Source: JACQAP01 sp035275265 (GTDB lineage: Bacteria; Pseudomonadota; Gammaproteobacteria; Burkholderiales; JACQAP01). From it: DNA of 64,000 nucleotides. Every line of letters starts with the position of its first letter. Positions within the stretch are counted from its first letter, which is position 1. A model generated the notes under the pieces. It had not been told where the DNA came from. It did no database searches and saw only the letters and a program-made list of their open reading frames with translations. Positions 17,308-27,092 of the stretch are shown here, one piece after another. A program made the translations under genes and the position numbers. Location of the stretch: positions 1-64,000 of the forward strand of contig DATENC010000012.1 of NCBI GenBank assembly GCA_035275265.1, written 5' to 3'.

Positions 17308-20300
17308 ATGAAATGCCCGAATTGTCAGCACGAGAATCGCGTGGGTGCGAAGTTTTGCGAGGAATGCGCGCATGCACTCGTGCGCGCCTGCGCCAACTGC
17401 GGCACCGTTCTCGGCAAATTGGCAAAGTTTTGTATCAACTGTGGCTGCCCGGCGACAGCGGCGCAATCGTCCGATGGCGTTGACTCTCCGGGACTCCATG
17501 CGCCGAAGCATTTTGCGGGACGGAACCTGGCCTCGAAGGGTGCCTTGGAAGGCGAGCGCAAACAAGTGACCGTGTTGTTTGCCGACCTGAAAGGATCGAT
17601 GGAGTTGCTCGCCGATCGCGATCCGGAAGAAGCGCGCCAACTCCTCGACGCCGTCCTGGAGCGGATGATCGAAGCGGTCAATCGCTACGAGGGCACTGTC
17701 AACCAGGTCATGGGCGACGGCATCATGGCGCTCTTCGGTGCCCCACTTGCCCTCGAGTTCCACGCCGTGCGCGCTTGCTACGCGGCACTTCGGATGCAGG
17801 ACAACGTGAATCGCTGGGCCGAGCAGGTTCAGCAGGCCACGAGACTAGCGGTGCGTATCCGTGTGGGACTCAACTCCGGCGAAGTGGTGGTGCGCTCGAT
17901 CGGCAGCGGCCTTCACAAGGATTACACCGCGGTGGGCCAGACGACGCATCTCGCCGCCCGCATGGAACAGATGGCCACGCCGGGCACAACCGTCATCGCG
18001 CCCAGCACGTTCCACATGGCCCAGCGGACTATTCGGGTCAATCCCCTCGGATTTCGGCAGGTGAAGGGCCTTGATGGCCCGATCGAGATCTTCGAGCTGG
18101 TGGGTGCCGTGCCCAATCGCTCGATCCTCAATACCGCGGTGGCTCACCGGCTCAGCCAGTTTGTTGGCCGACGTGCAGAACTCGAACGCCTTCGTCAGAT
18201 GCTTGCCGAGGCACGTGCCGGCCGCGGTCAGGCAGCCGGGGTGACCGGGGAACCGGGACTGGGCAAAACCCGTCTTGTGTACGAGTTTGTCCACTCACCC
18301 GAAATAGAGGGCTGGCGCCTGCTTGAATCGAGTTCGCTGGCCTTTGAGAAGGCCACTTCATACCTTCCGATTATCGAAATGCTGCGCCGGTATTTCGAGA
18401 TCGGTGACGCCGATAGTGCCGCCCGAATCACCGAGCGGGTTGTCACAAAGCTTTCTGGCATGGATCCTGGACTCCAAAGCGCGGTTCCGCCTGTCCTTTC
18501 GCTGTTGGATGCCCTGCCGCAAGACGACGCGTTCTGGGATCTGGATGCGCGAGCGCGCCGCCGGCAAATTCTCGATGCATTGACTCAGATCGTACTCAAC
18601 GAGAGCGATCGCGGGCCGGTCTTGATTGTTCTCGAGAACCTGCAGTGGGTCGATACCGAGACGGAGGTATTTCTCGGCGGCCTGCTCGAGCGCATTCACT
18701 CGGCGCGTCTTATGCTCATTCTCGAATACCGGCCGGAGTTCGTGCACGACTGGCAACGCTGCTTCGGTTTCAACGAAGTGCAGATCCCTCCGCTGGCGCC
18801 GGAGGGCGCCGAAGAATTGCTCAAATCGCTGCTCGGTACCGACAGGTCGCTGCTACCATTGCGCCAACTCCTGGTCGGGCGCGCACAAGGCAATCCGTTC
18901 TTCCTCGAAGAACTGGTGCGTACCCTGGCCGAAGCAAAGATCCTGGTCGGCGAGCCCGGTGCCTATCATGCTGCTAGCGGCACGGCCAATTTGCAGATGC
19001 CGGCGACAGTGCAAGCGGTGTTGGCAGCGCGCATCGACCGGCTGTCGAACGAAGAAAAGTTCCTGCTTCAGTCCGCGTCCGTGATCGGCCTTGATGTACC
19101 GCAGGCGTTGCTTGAAGCCGTGACAGAGCTTCCCGGCGATACGTTTCACAACGCGATCGGCCACCTGCAGGCTGCCGGCTTTATCGATGAGGCTGGCCTG
19201 TTTCCAGACATCGAGTTCAGGTTCAGGAACGCGCTCGCGCGCGACGTTGCCTACGATAGCCTGCTCCGTGAGCAGCGCCGGGTTCTGCACTCGCGCATCG
19301 TCGAAGCCCTCGAGAAGATGTACAGCGAGCACCTGCCGAAACAGCTCGATCACCTTGCTTACCACGCCGTCCGCGGTGAAGTGTGGGACAAGGCGGAAAC
19401 ATACAACCGTCAGTTGGGCGCACGTGCGGTCGCGCGCGCAGCGAACCAGGAGGCTGTCCGCGCGTTCGAGACGGCCCTTCAAGCGCTCGGGCATTTGCCC
19501 CTGGCTCCGCAGTCACGAGTGAGGGCAATCGATCTGAGGCTGGACCTGCGCCCGCCGCTTCTCCAACTTGGACGTCTCGACGAGGTCATGAAGGTATCGC
19601 GTGAAGCGGAGCAGATTGCTCGCGATCTCGGCGACGAGCAGCGCCTCGCACGCGTCTACTCCTATCTGGTGAACCATCACTATCTGAAGGGCGAGACCGC
19701 TCTGGCAATAGAGTATGGCGAGCGGTGCCTCGAAGTGGGCCACGCCACCAGTGATGTCGCACTCGAGGCGCTGGCACGCCAGTACCTTGGGCAGAGCTAT
19801 CTCGCGCTCGGAGATTTCGAGCACGCCGAACGCATCCTCAGGGAAAACGTCGAATTGCTCGACGAGTCGCGAGCGGGGACTTCCTACGTCGCCTCATGTG
19901 GCTGGCTCGCGATGAGCCTGGCCGAGCGTGGCAACTTCGAGGCCGCATACTCCGCCCTCGAGTGCGCGCGCCTCGCCGCAGAGGCTATGGGCAACGCGTA
20001 CAGCCAGACGATCGCCTGGACCATCACCGGCTTCATCTCGATCAAGCGCGGTAATCTGGCGTGGGCCGTCTTGCCGCTGGAACGTAGTTTCGAGGCCTGC
20101 CGCCGCGGCAATCTGAACGTGTGGCAACCCATTCCGTCCTCGCTGCTGGGCATCGCTTTCGTGCGATTGGGCCACGTAAGCGAAGGGCTGCGCCTGCTTG
20201 AGGATGCGGTCCGTCTGAGCGGCGAACTCGGTATCCGTGCGCACCTGCCGGCGTGGATGGTGAACCTCGCCGAAGGCTATTTGGCAGACGGCCAGCACGC

Positions 20301-20871
20301 GCGTGCTCACGCGGCTGCCAAGGAGGCGCTCGGCCTGGCTCATAGCGCCGGTGAGCAAGCACACGAGGCCGCGGCCCACGCGGTCCTCGGCAATGTGGCG
20401 GCTAGCAGCAACCCGGTGCGTGCTGCTGACGCGTTGGAGCACTATGATGCCGCCATGTTGCTGACGCGCCAACTGGGAATGCGACCGCTGCTGGTGGAGA
20501 CCTTGCTCGGGTTGAGCAGGATCAACGCAACATTGGGCGAGGAGGCAATTGCGAAAGAACATCGCGCAGCTGCGGACGATTTGTTGCGTGAACTCGACAT
20601 GCCTAGCTGGCAGGACCGGCGCGATACCAAAGTGTCTGAACGCGGCCAGCTGTTTATCGTCGCGCGTACGAACACCGAGCTGTACGACCTCCTGACAGAG
20701 GAGCTTTCCGGCGCGCAAAAGATCACGGTGATCCTCGACCGCCGTGAGGATGGATGGCGGCAGAGCCCGAGTATTTCCGCGGCGGAGCCTCACCACGTCG
20801 AGCGCCGCCACACCGCCATCGGTGAGGATTTGCAGAACTGGGGTCTCGCGGTCGCGCCTTTGTTGGCCTAG
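17308..20871 (+). CDS. Zinc-ribbon / class III cyclase-like / AAA ATPase / TPR signalling protein
   Basis: An 1187-residue protein. Two zinc ribbons open it (CPNC..CEEC and CANC..CINC, residues 3-47). A class III cyclase domain follows (about 88-255: FADLKGS and MGDGIMALFG carry the metal Asp residues). Then come a STAND-like ATPase with Walker A GEPGLGKTR (about 313-321) and a TPR-rich C-terminal half (about 690-1100). At the purine-recognition and transition-state positions it reads VGQTTHLAAR where active cyclases have GDxVNxAxR, so cyclase activity is doubtful. Such proteins are usually annotated adenylate/guanylate cyclase. It stands alone, with the BTAD regulator convergent downstream. 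Confidence 0.85.
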   Translation: MKCPNCQHENRVGAKFCEECAHALVRACANCGTVLGKLAKFCINCGCPATAAQSSDGVDSPGLHAPKHFAGRNLASKGALEGERKQVTVLFADLKGSMELLADRDPEEARQLLDAVLERMIEAVNRYEGTVNQVMGDGIMALFGAPLALEFHAVRACYAALRMQDNVNRWAEQVQQATRLAVRIRVGLNSGEVVVRSIGSGLHKDYTAVGQTTHLAARMEQMATPGTTVIAPSTFHMAQRTIRVNPLGFRQVKGLDGPIEIFELVGAVPNRSILNTAVAHRLSQFVGRRAELERLRQMLAEARAGRGQAAGVTGEPGLGKTRLVYEFVHSPEIEGWRLLESSSLAFEKATSYLPIIEMLRRYFEIGDADSAARITERVVTKLSGMDPGLQSAVPPVLSLLDALPQDDAFWDLDARARRRQILDALTQIVLNESDRGPVLIVLENLQWVDTETEVFLGGLLERIHSARLMLILEYRPEFVHDWQRCFGFNEVQIPPLAPEGAEELLKSLLGTDRSLLPLRQLLVGRAQGNPFFLEELVRTLAEAKILVGEPGAYHAASGTANLQMPATVQAVLAARIDRLSNEEKFLLQSASVIGLDVPQALLEAVTELPGDTFHNAIGHLQAAGFIDEAGLFPDIEFRFRNALARDVAYDSLLREQRRVLHSRIVEALEKMYSEHLPKQLDHLAYHAVRGEVWDKAETYNRQLGARAVARAANQEAVRAFETALQALGHLPLAPQSRVRAIDLRLDLRPPLLQLGRLDEVMKVSREAEQIARDLGDEQRLARVYSYLVNHHYLKGETALAIEYGERCLEVGHATSDVALEALARQYLGQSYLALGDFEHAERILRENVELLDESRAGTSYVASCGWLAMSLAERGNFEAAYSALECARLAAEAMGNAYSQTIAWTITGFISIKRGNLAWAVLPLERSFEACRRGNLNVWQPIPSSLLGIAFVRLGHVSEGLRLLEDAVRLSGELGIRAHLPAWMVNLAEGYLADGQHARAHAAAKEALGLAHSAGEQAHEAAAHAVLGNVAASSNPVRAADALEHYDAAMLLTRQLGMRPLLVETLLGLSRINATLGEEAIAKEHRAAADDLLRELDMPSWQDRRDTKVSERGQLFIVARTNTELYDLLTEELSGAQKITVILDRREDGWRQSPSISAAEPHHVERRHTAIGEDLQNWGLAVAPLLA

Positions 20872-21004
20872 GCACCACTACGGCGTAAGAAGGGAAAAGC
20901 ACGGCCGGCCGGTAGCGGGTGACTTGGTCCATGATTGTCACAGCGACTCGATCAGACCGCGCAATTGTACTGACTCAAATCCCGAGCCACAGATCTGGCG
21001 GGGA

Positions 21005-21958
21005 TCAGTTCATTGTGGTTCGCGGAACCACTCCAAGTGAAGGATGTGATGGCCTTGCGGCGAGCGCTCCGCTCAGTTCGTCGGACGCCCGCTTGCCCTC
21101 GAGATACAAGCGCTCGGTTTCCATCGATGGTGTCGCGGCGAGCCCTTTGGCAAGGGCTTCCCGGCAGCGCAGGTACGTACGCACGACACCTGCAACTTCT
21201 CCCTCTTTCAGGTAACAGCTCATCATTCTGCGGTACAGCACCTCGTTCAACGGATCGGACTCGAGGGCATGAAGGCAAAGATCGATCGCGTCGGCAAACC
21301 GACCCTGGTTTTCGAGGTGCACGGATAGCGTCACGACAAGTCGCTCGAACTTGGTCTTCAATCGCAGTTGCGGCGCCAGCATCCACGACTCTTCGGACTC
21401 GCGCGAAAGAAAATGCCCGGAATAGAGGCTGAGCGCTGCGTGCAGGCGCTGCTCCGCGGCGTGGCTACCCTTGGGCTCATTGAGCCCGCGCAGTCCGTCG
21501 TTGACCGAGCGCTCGAAGGCCCAAACATCCACCCAACAAACGCGTTCGTTCAGTGTGAGTTTGCCCGCATGTTGTAGTACTGCGGCATGAGCCCCCAGCA
21601 AGTGGCGTAACCTGTGCAACGTGACCGTCAAATTCCTGAGGCCGAGGTCGCCATCCGAATCCGGCCACAAATTTTCGCAAAGCTGACTGTTCGTGACACC
21701 CCGCCCACCGAGCGCAATCAACGCTTTCAGAAGAGCGAGCGGTCGTTGTTTAGCCTTTCCATTGCCGTTGACGTAAACCGGCTCTCCGTCGATTGCGACA
21801 CTGAATCGTCCGAGCATAAAGATGCGGATCGGCATGCCATTTTCAATCCGGCAGCCGTCATCCGTCCCACCGGAGTTCGCCGCGCCAATGCGGGTATTCC
21901 TGTCCGTCGACCTTCCGAGGAAGGTTTTCGAATCGATGTCCGATAGCGTCCCGTGCAT
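21005..21958 (-). CDS. BTAD/SARP-type transcriptional regulator
   Basis: A 317-residue product from the ATG at 21958, chosen because GGAGGGG stands just before it. In-frame codons up to 22039 are possible but lack a site. An OmpR-like winged helix occupies about residues 48-145 (MPIRIFMLGRFSVAIDGEPV opens it; LRNLTVTLHRLRHLLG is the recognition part). A bacterial transcriptional activator domain of TPR type follows (about 155-300). Similar short BTAD proteins occur widely in proteobacteria. Target unknown. It ends convergently 133 nt from the cyclase-like gene. Confidence 0.75.
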   Translation of the reverse strand: MHGTLSDIDSKTFLGRSTDRNTRIGAANSGGTDDGCRIENGMPIRIFMLGRFSVAIDGEPVYVNGNGKAKQRPLALLKALIALGGRGVTNSQLCENLWPDSDGDLGLRNLTVTLHRLRHLLGAHAAVLQHAGKLTLNERVCWVDVWAFERSVNDGLRGLNEPKGSHAAEQRLHAALSLYSGHFLSRESEESWMLAPQLRLKTKFERLVVTLSVHLENQGRFADAIDLCLHALESDPLNEVLYRRMMSCYLKEGEVAGVVRTYLRCREALAKGLAATPSMETERLYLEGKRASDELSGALAARPSHPSLGVVPRTTMN

Positions 21959-22991
21959 GATGGGCCCCTCCAACAACTCATTACGGGTTCGCGGAGCCGG
22001 CTTGTTGTCTGGCCGGTTGCCAGGCTCGATGCCTGGCATGGACTAAACGATCCGCTACCCCGTTAAGTGAATTGTCGGAGGGAATGGTCAAGCAGTCTGT
22101 ATGACGAAGGTCATAGTGACCGACTAACCTCGGGGTGTAGCGTACGACGACGGGAAACCACGAAGGCCGTTGTTCGGAATCCGAACCCGGACATGCGAGT
22201 GGCTGCAAATTCCAATCCGTTGCCCCTCGCAGGGCAACCTAGGCTTTGATTTCGAACGTGGTGTTCCGGTCGTGGGTACTGCCTGAATCTTGGACCGAAC
22301 TGCCAGGCTATCGCAAGGACGAACCAGAAGCGATTCGGCAATGTCGTGTGGCGTTCTGGTTCGAACGTGAAGCTTTGCGTGGGCGTGAACGGGCGGGCAA
22401 GGTGAAGAATGGTCCCGCTGCTTTAATTGCCCCTTTGCGTCCTTTCTGCGCCTGATCTGCTTGAGGAGACCGTGCGCTTTCGCGCGCAGTGGCGCTACTC
22501 CATGACTGACCCATACAAAGCACTCGACCGTTCAGCCTGCCTTGCCGGGCATCAAACCGCCTCCCTACGGTACTGGCAACGCCAGGTTCCGCCGGCAAAA
22601 TACCCCAAGGGCAAGGCAGGCGTCGGTTATCTGCCGCGCTCACGAACTCTTCCCTGATGTACGTGTGAGGCTTCCACGAGCGCAATTTATTCCAGACGGA
22701 GATACAGATCGCTTACAGACCTGGCACTTCTTGCGAGAATTGCATTTTGGTCGTGAGTAGCGTGGGGGGTGGCCTGCTCTGCGGCGTAACCAGAATATAG
22801 GACTTCATGTTCATGGCGTGGCCGGCAATTTGTGCGAACTTCACGGAAACGCTTTACTTCTCGATCCACTGCGCTGTTCGGCCATAGGGGCTTTGCCCAT
22901 TTTTCTCGCGTCCTCGATGATCGAGGGGCAGGTCTTGGGATCTTTCTCCTTTGGCGCAGCGGTACTTCACCGTTCCCGGGACAACTACAAG
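21959..22991. other. About 1 kb without a supportable gene
   Basis: Several short frames are open on both strands (for example 22308-22685 minus and 22246-22455 plus) but none has a ribosome site, signal peptide or recognisable motif. No tRNA fold was found. The right part is downstream of the minus-strand gene at 22992. It may hold a decayed gene or a noncoding element. Confidence 0.4.
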
Positions 22992-23540
22992 CTAACGGCC
23001 GCAAATTGAGTTGGCGATAACTCTTGGTTTCATGAACGGACAGTTCCCAACCGCCCATTGCGCAAATGCGTCTCCGCCGAAGGAATAAGTGCAGCAGGGA
23101 TTTATCTTCAGGCGGAAGTCGGTCAGCGTCTCTATAGGGGCGCGTATTTCGCCGGGGAGGTTATGAGGCGTCTTGCACTTGAAGGTTGTGCTCTCGGCTC
23201 TAACAAGGAAATATTCACGACCGTCACTCAACCTTACTCTCACTTGCTCGATGTCCGCATTGGCTGACAATCCCATTTTCTCCAAACTCGTTAAGACTTC
23301 GTTACTCATATACCGGAGAGTGTTGTAGTAAGTGAGTTTTACTCCACTATCAATCCCCATCACAACTTCACAATCTGACGACATCGTCTTCATGGCGTCA
23401 TCGACAGCTTTTTTCTCAACCATATCAACGTCCGCCCAGACAGGCGAGGCAAAAGCAAACATAATCAGAATAAAGGCACGATGGGACACCAGAAAGAGAT
23501 CGACTGGATTTCTTTTCCGAAGTATCAATTGACTGGACAT
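22992..23540 (-). CDS. Secreted cysteine-containing protein, unknown
   Basis: A 182-residue protein. The start at 23540 follows AAAGGAG, while the longer frame to 23618 runs into the upstream gene. A long, basic N-region leads to a signal peptide (AFILIMFAFASPVWA, cleavage about residue 36). The mature part has six cysteines (SDCEV, FKCKT, NPCC, GNCP, SICG) and no known motif. It begins 28 nt after the stop of the FecR-TPR-barrel gene, so it is likely the last gene of that operon and may work with the barrel protein in the envelope. Confidence 0.7.
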   Translation of the reverse strand: MSSQLILRKRNPVDLFLVSHRAFILIMFAFASPVWADVDMVEKKAVDDAMKTMSSDCEVVMGIDSGVKLTYYNTLRYMSNEVLTSLEKMGLSANADIEQVRVRLSDGREYFLVRAESTTFKCKTPHNLPGEIRAPIETLTDFRLKINPCCTYSFGGDAFAQWAVGNCPFMKPRVIANSICGR

Positions 23541-23568
23541 TCTAATGCTCCTTTCGTTGGGGTTAATT

Positions 23569-26500
23569 TCATTGCAGCTGCAGGTTGAGGCGCAGGAAAA
23601 CCTGCGTTTCCGGAACAAAGGCGGGACTACTTATGGTGGGATTCCTGGTATTGAGGTCCATGTAGAAAAAACTCTCGTTAGTCAGATTTCTTCCTTCCAG
23701 GCTGATCGTTCCATATCGTCGTGGCAGGCGACATGTCAATAAGAGATCGTAAAGGACAAATTCGCTCAATTGCGTTCCCGGCGAGGCGAACACCGAGTTG
23801 TCCACGGTTTGTCGTACTTGAGTGGCTCGTGCCTCGACCTTCAATCCAAACGGGGTGAAATAGCGTAAGGAAATCGGCACGGTCTGAGTTTCCAGCAGGG
23901 TAAAGAGACTTATCAAGCCATCGGATTCGAACCGCGCGGAGTTCCATTGCACCTTCACGGCCCAGTTCGTTCCGAATGTTTGGGTGAGCGATAAGCTCGC
24001 GAGTTGCTCTCTCTCCTGCGCGGTCAATACCGTTCCAAGCCCCACCACTGAAAGCGGAACTTCCAAGTCCCGGTTTTGATACTCGCCTGAAATATGTGTT
24101 GAGGACTTCAGCTCGACATCGAATCCAATGGCCTGGTTGCTGGCACGGGTGCCGTTCAAGTCATCGTAGAATTGATTGAATCCGGCAACGTTGGTCGGCT
24201 CGATCGTTTGCTGCGTGAAGAGTGCTGACTTCAACGTATCGAAAACAGCGCCTCTCAACCGGATGGCTTCGGAAACCTGCCATTGCAAACCGAGTTTGGC
24301 ATTCCATCGCCCATCCTGGTCGGTGAACGCCCCCTCTCTTTTGTTGGAATCGTAGGAAGCGCCGAGGGTCCAAAGAAGGCGGGAAGGCGCCCATATGTTC
24401 AGGTAGCCGTAGACATTTTGCCGTTCGCGCGTGAAAGTGAAATCGGTACCAAAGTTGTCGAACTGATGGACATCGCTTCTGTACGCGCCCAATCCGGTGG
24501 TGAGGCTGAACTTCTCCCGGGCGAGATCTGCGCGCAATTCACCCTGATTACCGCGTTCCTCACGGTATTCCGCAGCGAGCGGATCGGGAACGAAGATCCT
24601 TTCCAAATTGGTCTCGAACGAGAAGACGGACGCGATTACAACGAATCCGGTCGAAGTGGAGACACGAGCACCCAGGCGTCCGACGTCTTCGTTGAGGTTC
24701 TGCCGAAAAAGCGGATCGAAAAGGGCGGGATCCCCTCTCAGGATGAGATCGCCTTGTTCCGTTTCCCTGTGGCGAAACTCAGCCTGAACGCTAACTGCCG
24801 GGGTGGCGGCGACCTGTGCAAATACGTCGTATATGTTGTGAAGCTGATCGTCATTCTCCCTGAATCCGTCCGACTCAAAGTGGAATTGGCCCACGCTGTA
24901 GGACACGCGATCCTTCACGCCGGACAACACCAATTCGTCCGCCACCGTATCGTTGCTGCCGGCAAGACCCGCGACTGAGAGTCGCGCCCGGTTGCGTTCG
25001 AACAGCGGGCTGTCTTCATTGAATCCTGGCGACGCGCCCGCGGCAAGAAATGGTGTTGCAAGATCGACGAATGTCGCATGCGGCTGTACCGGGTTGATAT
25101 TCACCGGTTGCAGCAACTGGGACTGAAGGAGTTCGCTTACTCGTGCTATGTCGTGGCGTTCTTTGGTGGTGTATATGTCTGAAAGTAAGCGATGTCCCGA
25201 ATAGTTGGCAGGGTCGAACGACAGGGAACGGGCTGCTTCGGTCACAGCCAGCGATTCGAATCCCAGATCGGCATATGTTTGCGCCAGGCTTACTCCGCGG
25301 CTCGAACGATCCTGTTCCAGCAGCAGACGGGATCTATATACCGCCCGATTGTCGTTTTTCTCCACTGAAGCGCGAAGTTCTTCGAGCGCCTCTACGGGTC
25401 TGTTCTGTGTTTGCTTGAGAATCGCATCGTAGAAGTGCGGTGTAGGGTCATTGGGGTCGAGTTGTTTAGCGAGATTGAATTGAGTCTCGGCTAGTTGGTC
25501 GCGTTCCTTGGTGTTTTCCTCGTAGTAAGCCTTGCCAACATAACTGCGCAGCAGCGAATTGGTCGGATCGAGCGCAACGGCAATTTCGAGCTGTTCTCTT
25601 CCCTCCGCGAGTTTGCCGTCTCGGATGATCGCGAGACCCAGTCCCAGTCGCGGAAGGGGGTCGGATGAGTCGCGTTCGATTGCCGCGAGGAAGTCAGCGC
25701 GCGCTTCCTTAGTCTTGATCTGCGCCAAATGCACGAATCCCAATATCGTGTGGGCGCGGCTTTCTAACGGATTGCTATCGGCTGCCGAGCGGGCGGCGAC
25801 TTCGGCAGCCTTGATTCGACCGAGGGACATGAGCAGTTCGGCAACCCGCGCGTTCGTGACCGACCTGTTCGGTTCGAGAGATTGCGCTTTTCGCGCGCTT
25901 GCCAGCGAATCTTCCAGTTTGAACGATGCCTGCTGAGCGTAGGAAAGTGCTAACCAGGCACGGGAGGAATTCGGCGAAGCGGTGGTTGCCGCGGTCGCCG
26001 CCGCGATGGCGGCGGCCTTGTCATTCCTGGCGATGCTGATGATGGCACGCAATGCATTGGTATCCCCACTCCCCGGATCGAGTGCAACCGCTTCGTCCAC
26101 TTCGCGCTGTGCTTCATCAACTCTTCCAAGACGTAGCAGTACTTCCGCGCGTTGCGACAGGCAAGTTTGATCCAGGCGCTTTGGAAGGCTGCGGCATTGC
26201 TCTGCGGTCGGCAAGTCGGGCTCCGCGATGGCATCGCTAAGCGGCGGGTAGTACACCACCCACTGCACCGCGTCCGTAGGCTTGACCAAGAGTTTTACTG
26301 TCGGAGGCTCGCTCCCGCCGATCGTAAGCATCTGGCCGCTCGAGATTGATTGGCTAGGGAATACATCGGCTCCGGTGCTTGCCGCCAGGACCTTTCCCTC
26401 GAATACCGAAAGCTCGGTCCTCTCGCAGCGCATCGCGACCAGGAACTCGGTTCCTTCCACCGCGGCGTTGAGGTGCGGTGTCTTGACCCTGAACTTGCGT

Positions 26501-26937
26501 GGAAACCGGGTTATGAAGTAACCAGCGCCGCAGGAGTATGCACTGGCGGCCGCCGGGAGCACTTCCGCCTGCGTGAACTCAACCAGGGTTTCTTGCCCGG
26601 TCTGGTTGACCGTAATGCTGGTGTTCTGGTCCACCCGGACCAGGGTTTCCGGCTGGATGAACAGCGCGGCGCGGCTTCGCACACCGGTGCGTAACCGGTC
26701 CCCCTCACACAGCGGGGTGTCGAGGCGGGTAACCCTGGACCAGTCGTTCTGGCGGGCACGGAGTACCTCAATTGAACCCTGGATGGAAACTACGCGAGCA
26801 ACAGGAGAACTACAGGCGGCCGAAACGTCTGCGGCGTGAGCGGGTATCCCGCTTGTCGTTATGAAACAAACCAGCAGCAGGGGGGGTAAAGACCCCCGGG
26901 AACTCCCCTGCAGCGCGATCCAACGAGACCTTTGCAT
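23569..26937 (-). CDS. FecR-TPR-outer-membrane beta-barrel fusion protein
   Basis: An 1122-residue protein with a strong Shine-Dalgarno (GGAGGAGGGG) and a signal peptide cleaved near AHA-AD (residue 35). A FecR domain follows (about 45-200, strands such as VVSIQGSIEVLR, GDRLRTG, AAVEGTEF, SVFEGKV). Next is a TPR array (about 250-640). The last 460 residues alternate like an outer-membrane barrel and end with a TonB-receptor-like segment (LEGRNLTNESFFYMDLN) and a final strand. No plug domain or TonB box was seen. FecR domains usually sit in anti-sigma factors or in secreted TPR proteins. Fusion to a barrel suggests an outer-membrane sensor or assembly/export pore. Confidence 0.8.
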   Translation of the reverse strand: MQRSRWIALQGSSRGSLPPLLLVCFITTSGIPAHAADVSAACSSPVARVVSIQGSIEVLRARQNDWSRVTRLDTPLCEGDRLRTGVRSRAALFIQPETLVRVDQNTSITVNQTGQETLVEFTQAEVLPAAASAYSCGAGYFITRFPRKFRVKTPHLNAAVEGTEFLVAMRCERTELSVFEGKVLAASTGADVFPSQSISSGQMLTIGGSEPPTVKLLVKPTDAVQWVVYYPPLSDAIAEPDLPTAEQCRSLPKRLDQTCLSQRAEVLLRLGRVDEAQREVDEAVALDPGSGDTNALRAIISIARNDKAAAIAAATAATTASPNSSRAWLALSYAQQASFKLEDSLASARKAQSLEPNRSVTNARVAELLMSLGRIKAAEVAARSAADSNPLESRAHTILGFVHLAQIKTKEARADFLAAIERDSSDPLPRLGLGLAIIRDGKLAEGREQLEIAVALDPTNSLLRSYVGKAYYEENTKERDQLAETQFNLAKQLDPNDPTPHFYDAILKQTQNRPVEALEELRASVEKNDNRAVYRSRLLLEQDRSSRGVSLAQTYADLGFESLAVTEAARSLSFDPANYSGHRLLSDIYTTKERHDIARVSELLQSQLLQPVNINPVQPHATFVDLATPFLAAGASPGFNEDSPLFERNRARLSVAGLAGSNDTVADELVLSGVKDRVSYSVGQFHFESDGFRENDDQLHNIYDVFAQVAATPAVSVQAEFRHRETEQGDLILRGDPALFDPLFRQNLNEDVGRLGARVSTSTGFVVIASVFSFETNLERIFVPDPLAAEYREERGNQGELRADLAREKFSLTTGLGAYRSDVHQFDNFGTDFTFTRERQNVYGYLNIWAPSRLLWTLGASYDSNKREGAFTDQDGRWNAKLGLQWQVSEAIRLRGAVFDTLKSALFTQQTIEPTNVAGFNQFYDDLNGTRASNQAIGFDVELKSSTHISGEYQNRDLEVPLSVVGLGTVLTAQEREQLASLSLTQTFGTNWAVKVQWNSARFESDGLISLFTLLETQTVPISLRYFTPFGLKVEARATQVRQTVDNSVFASPGTQLSEFVLYDLLLTCRLPRRYGTISLEGRNLTNESFFYMDLNTRNPTISSPAFVPETQVFLRLNLQLQ

Positions 26938-27092
26938 CTTTTACCCCTCCTCCCGGGCCAAAAGACTTCAGGTACGACGGACGACTGCATTCTTAAAATA
27001 GACCTTTCCTGTGAGAAGCGCAATATGACCTTGGTCTTGGTGCCACGGGCATGACAAACGCAAATTTCGGCCGGGTAGTCCGTTTGCAGGTT

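Noticed and set aside
22308..22685. 125-codon minus-strand ORF in the 1-kb gap
   Set aside because: No ribosome site, no motif, composition typical of random GC-rich DNA. Left as unresolved rather than a gene.
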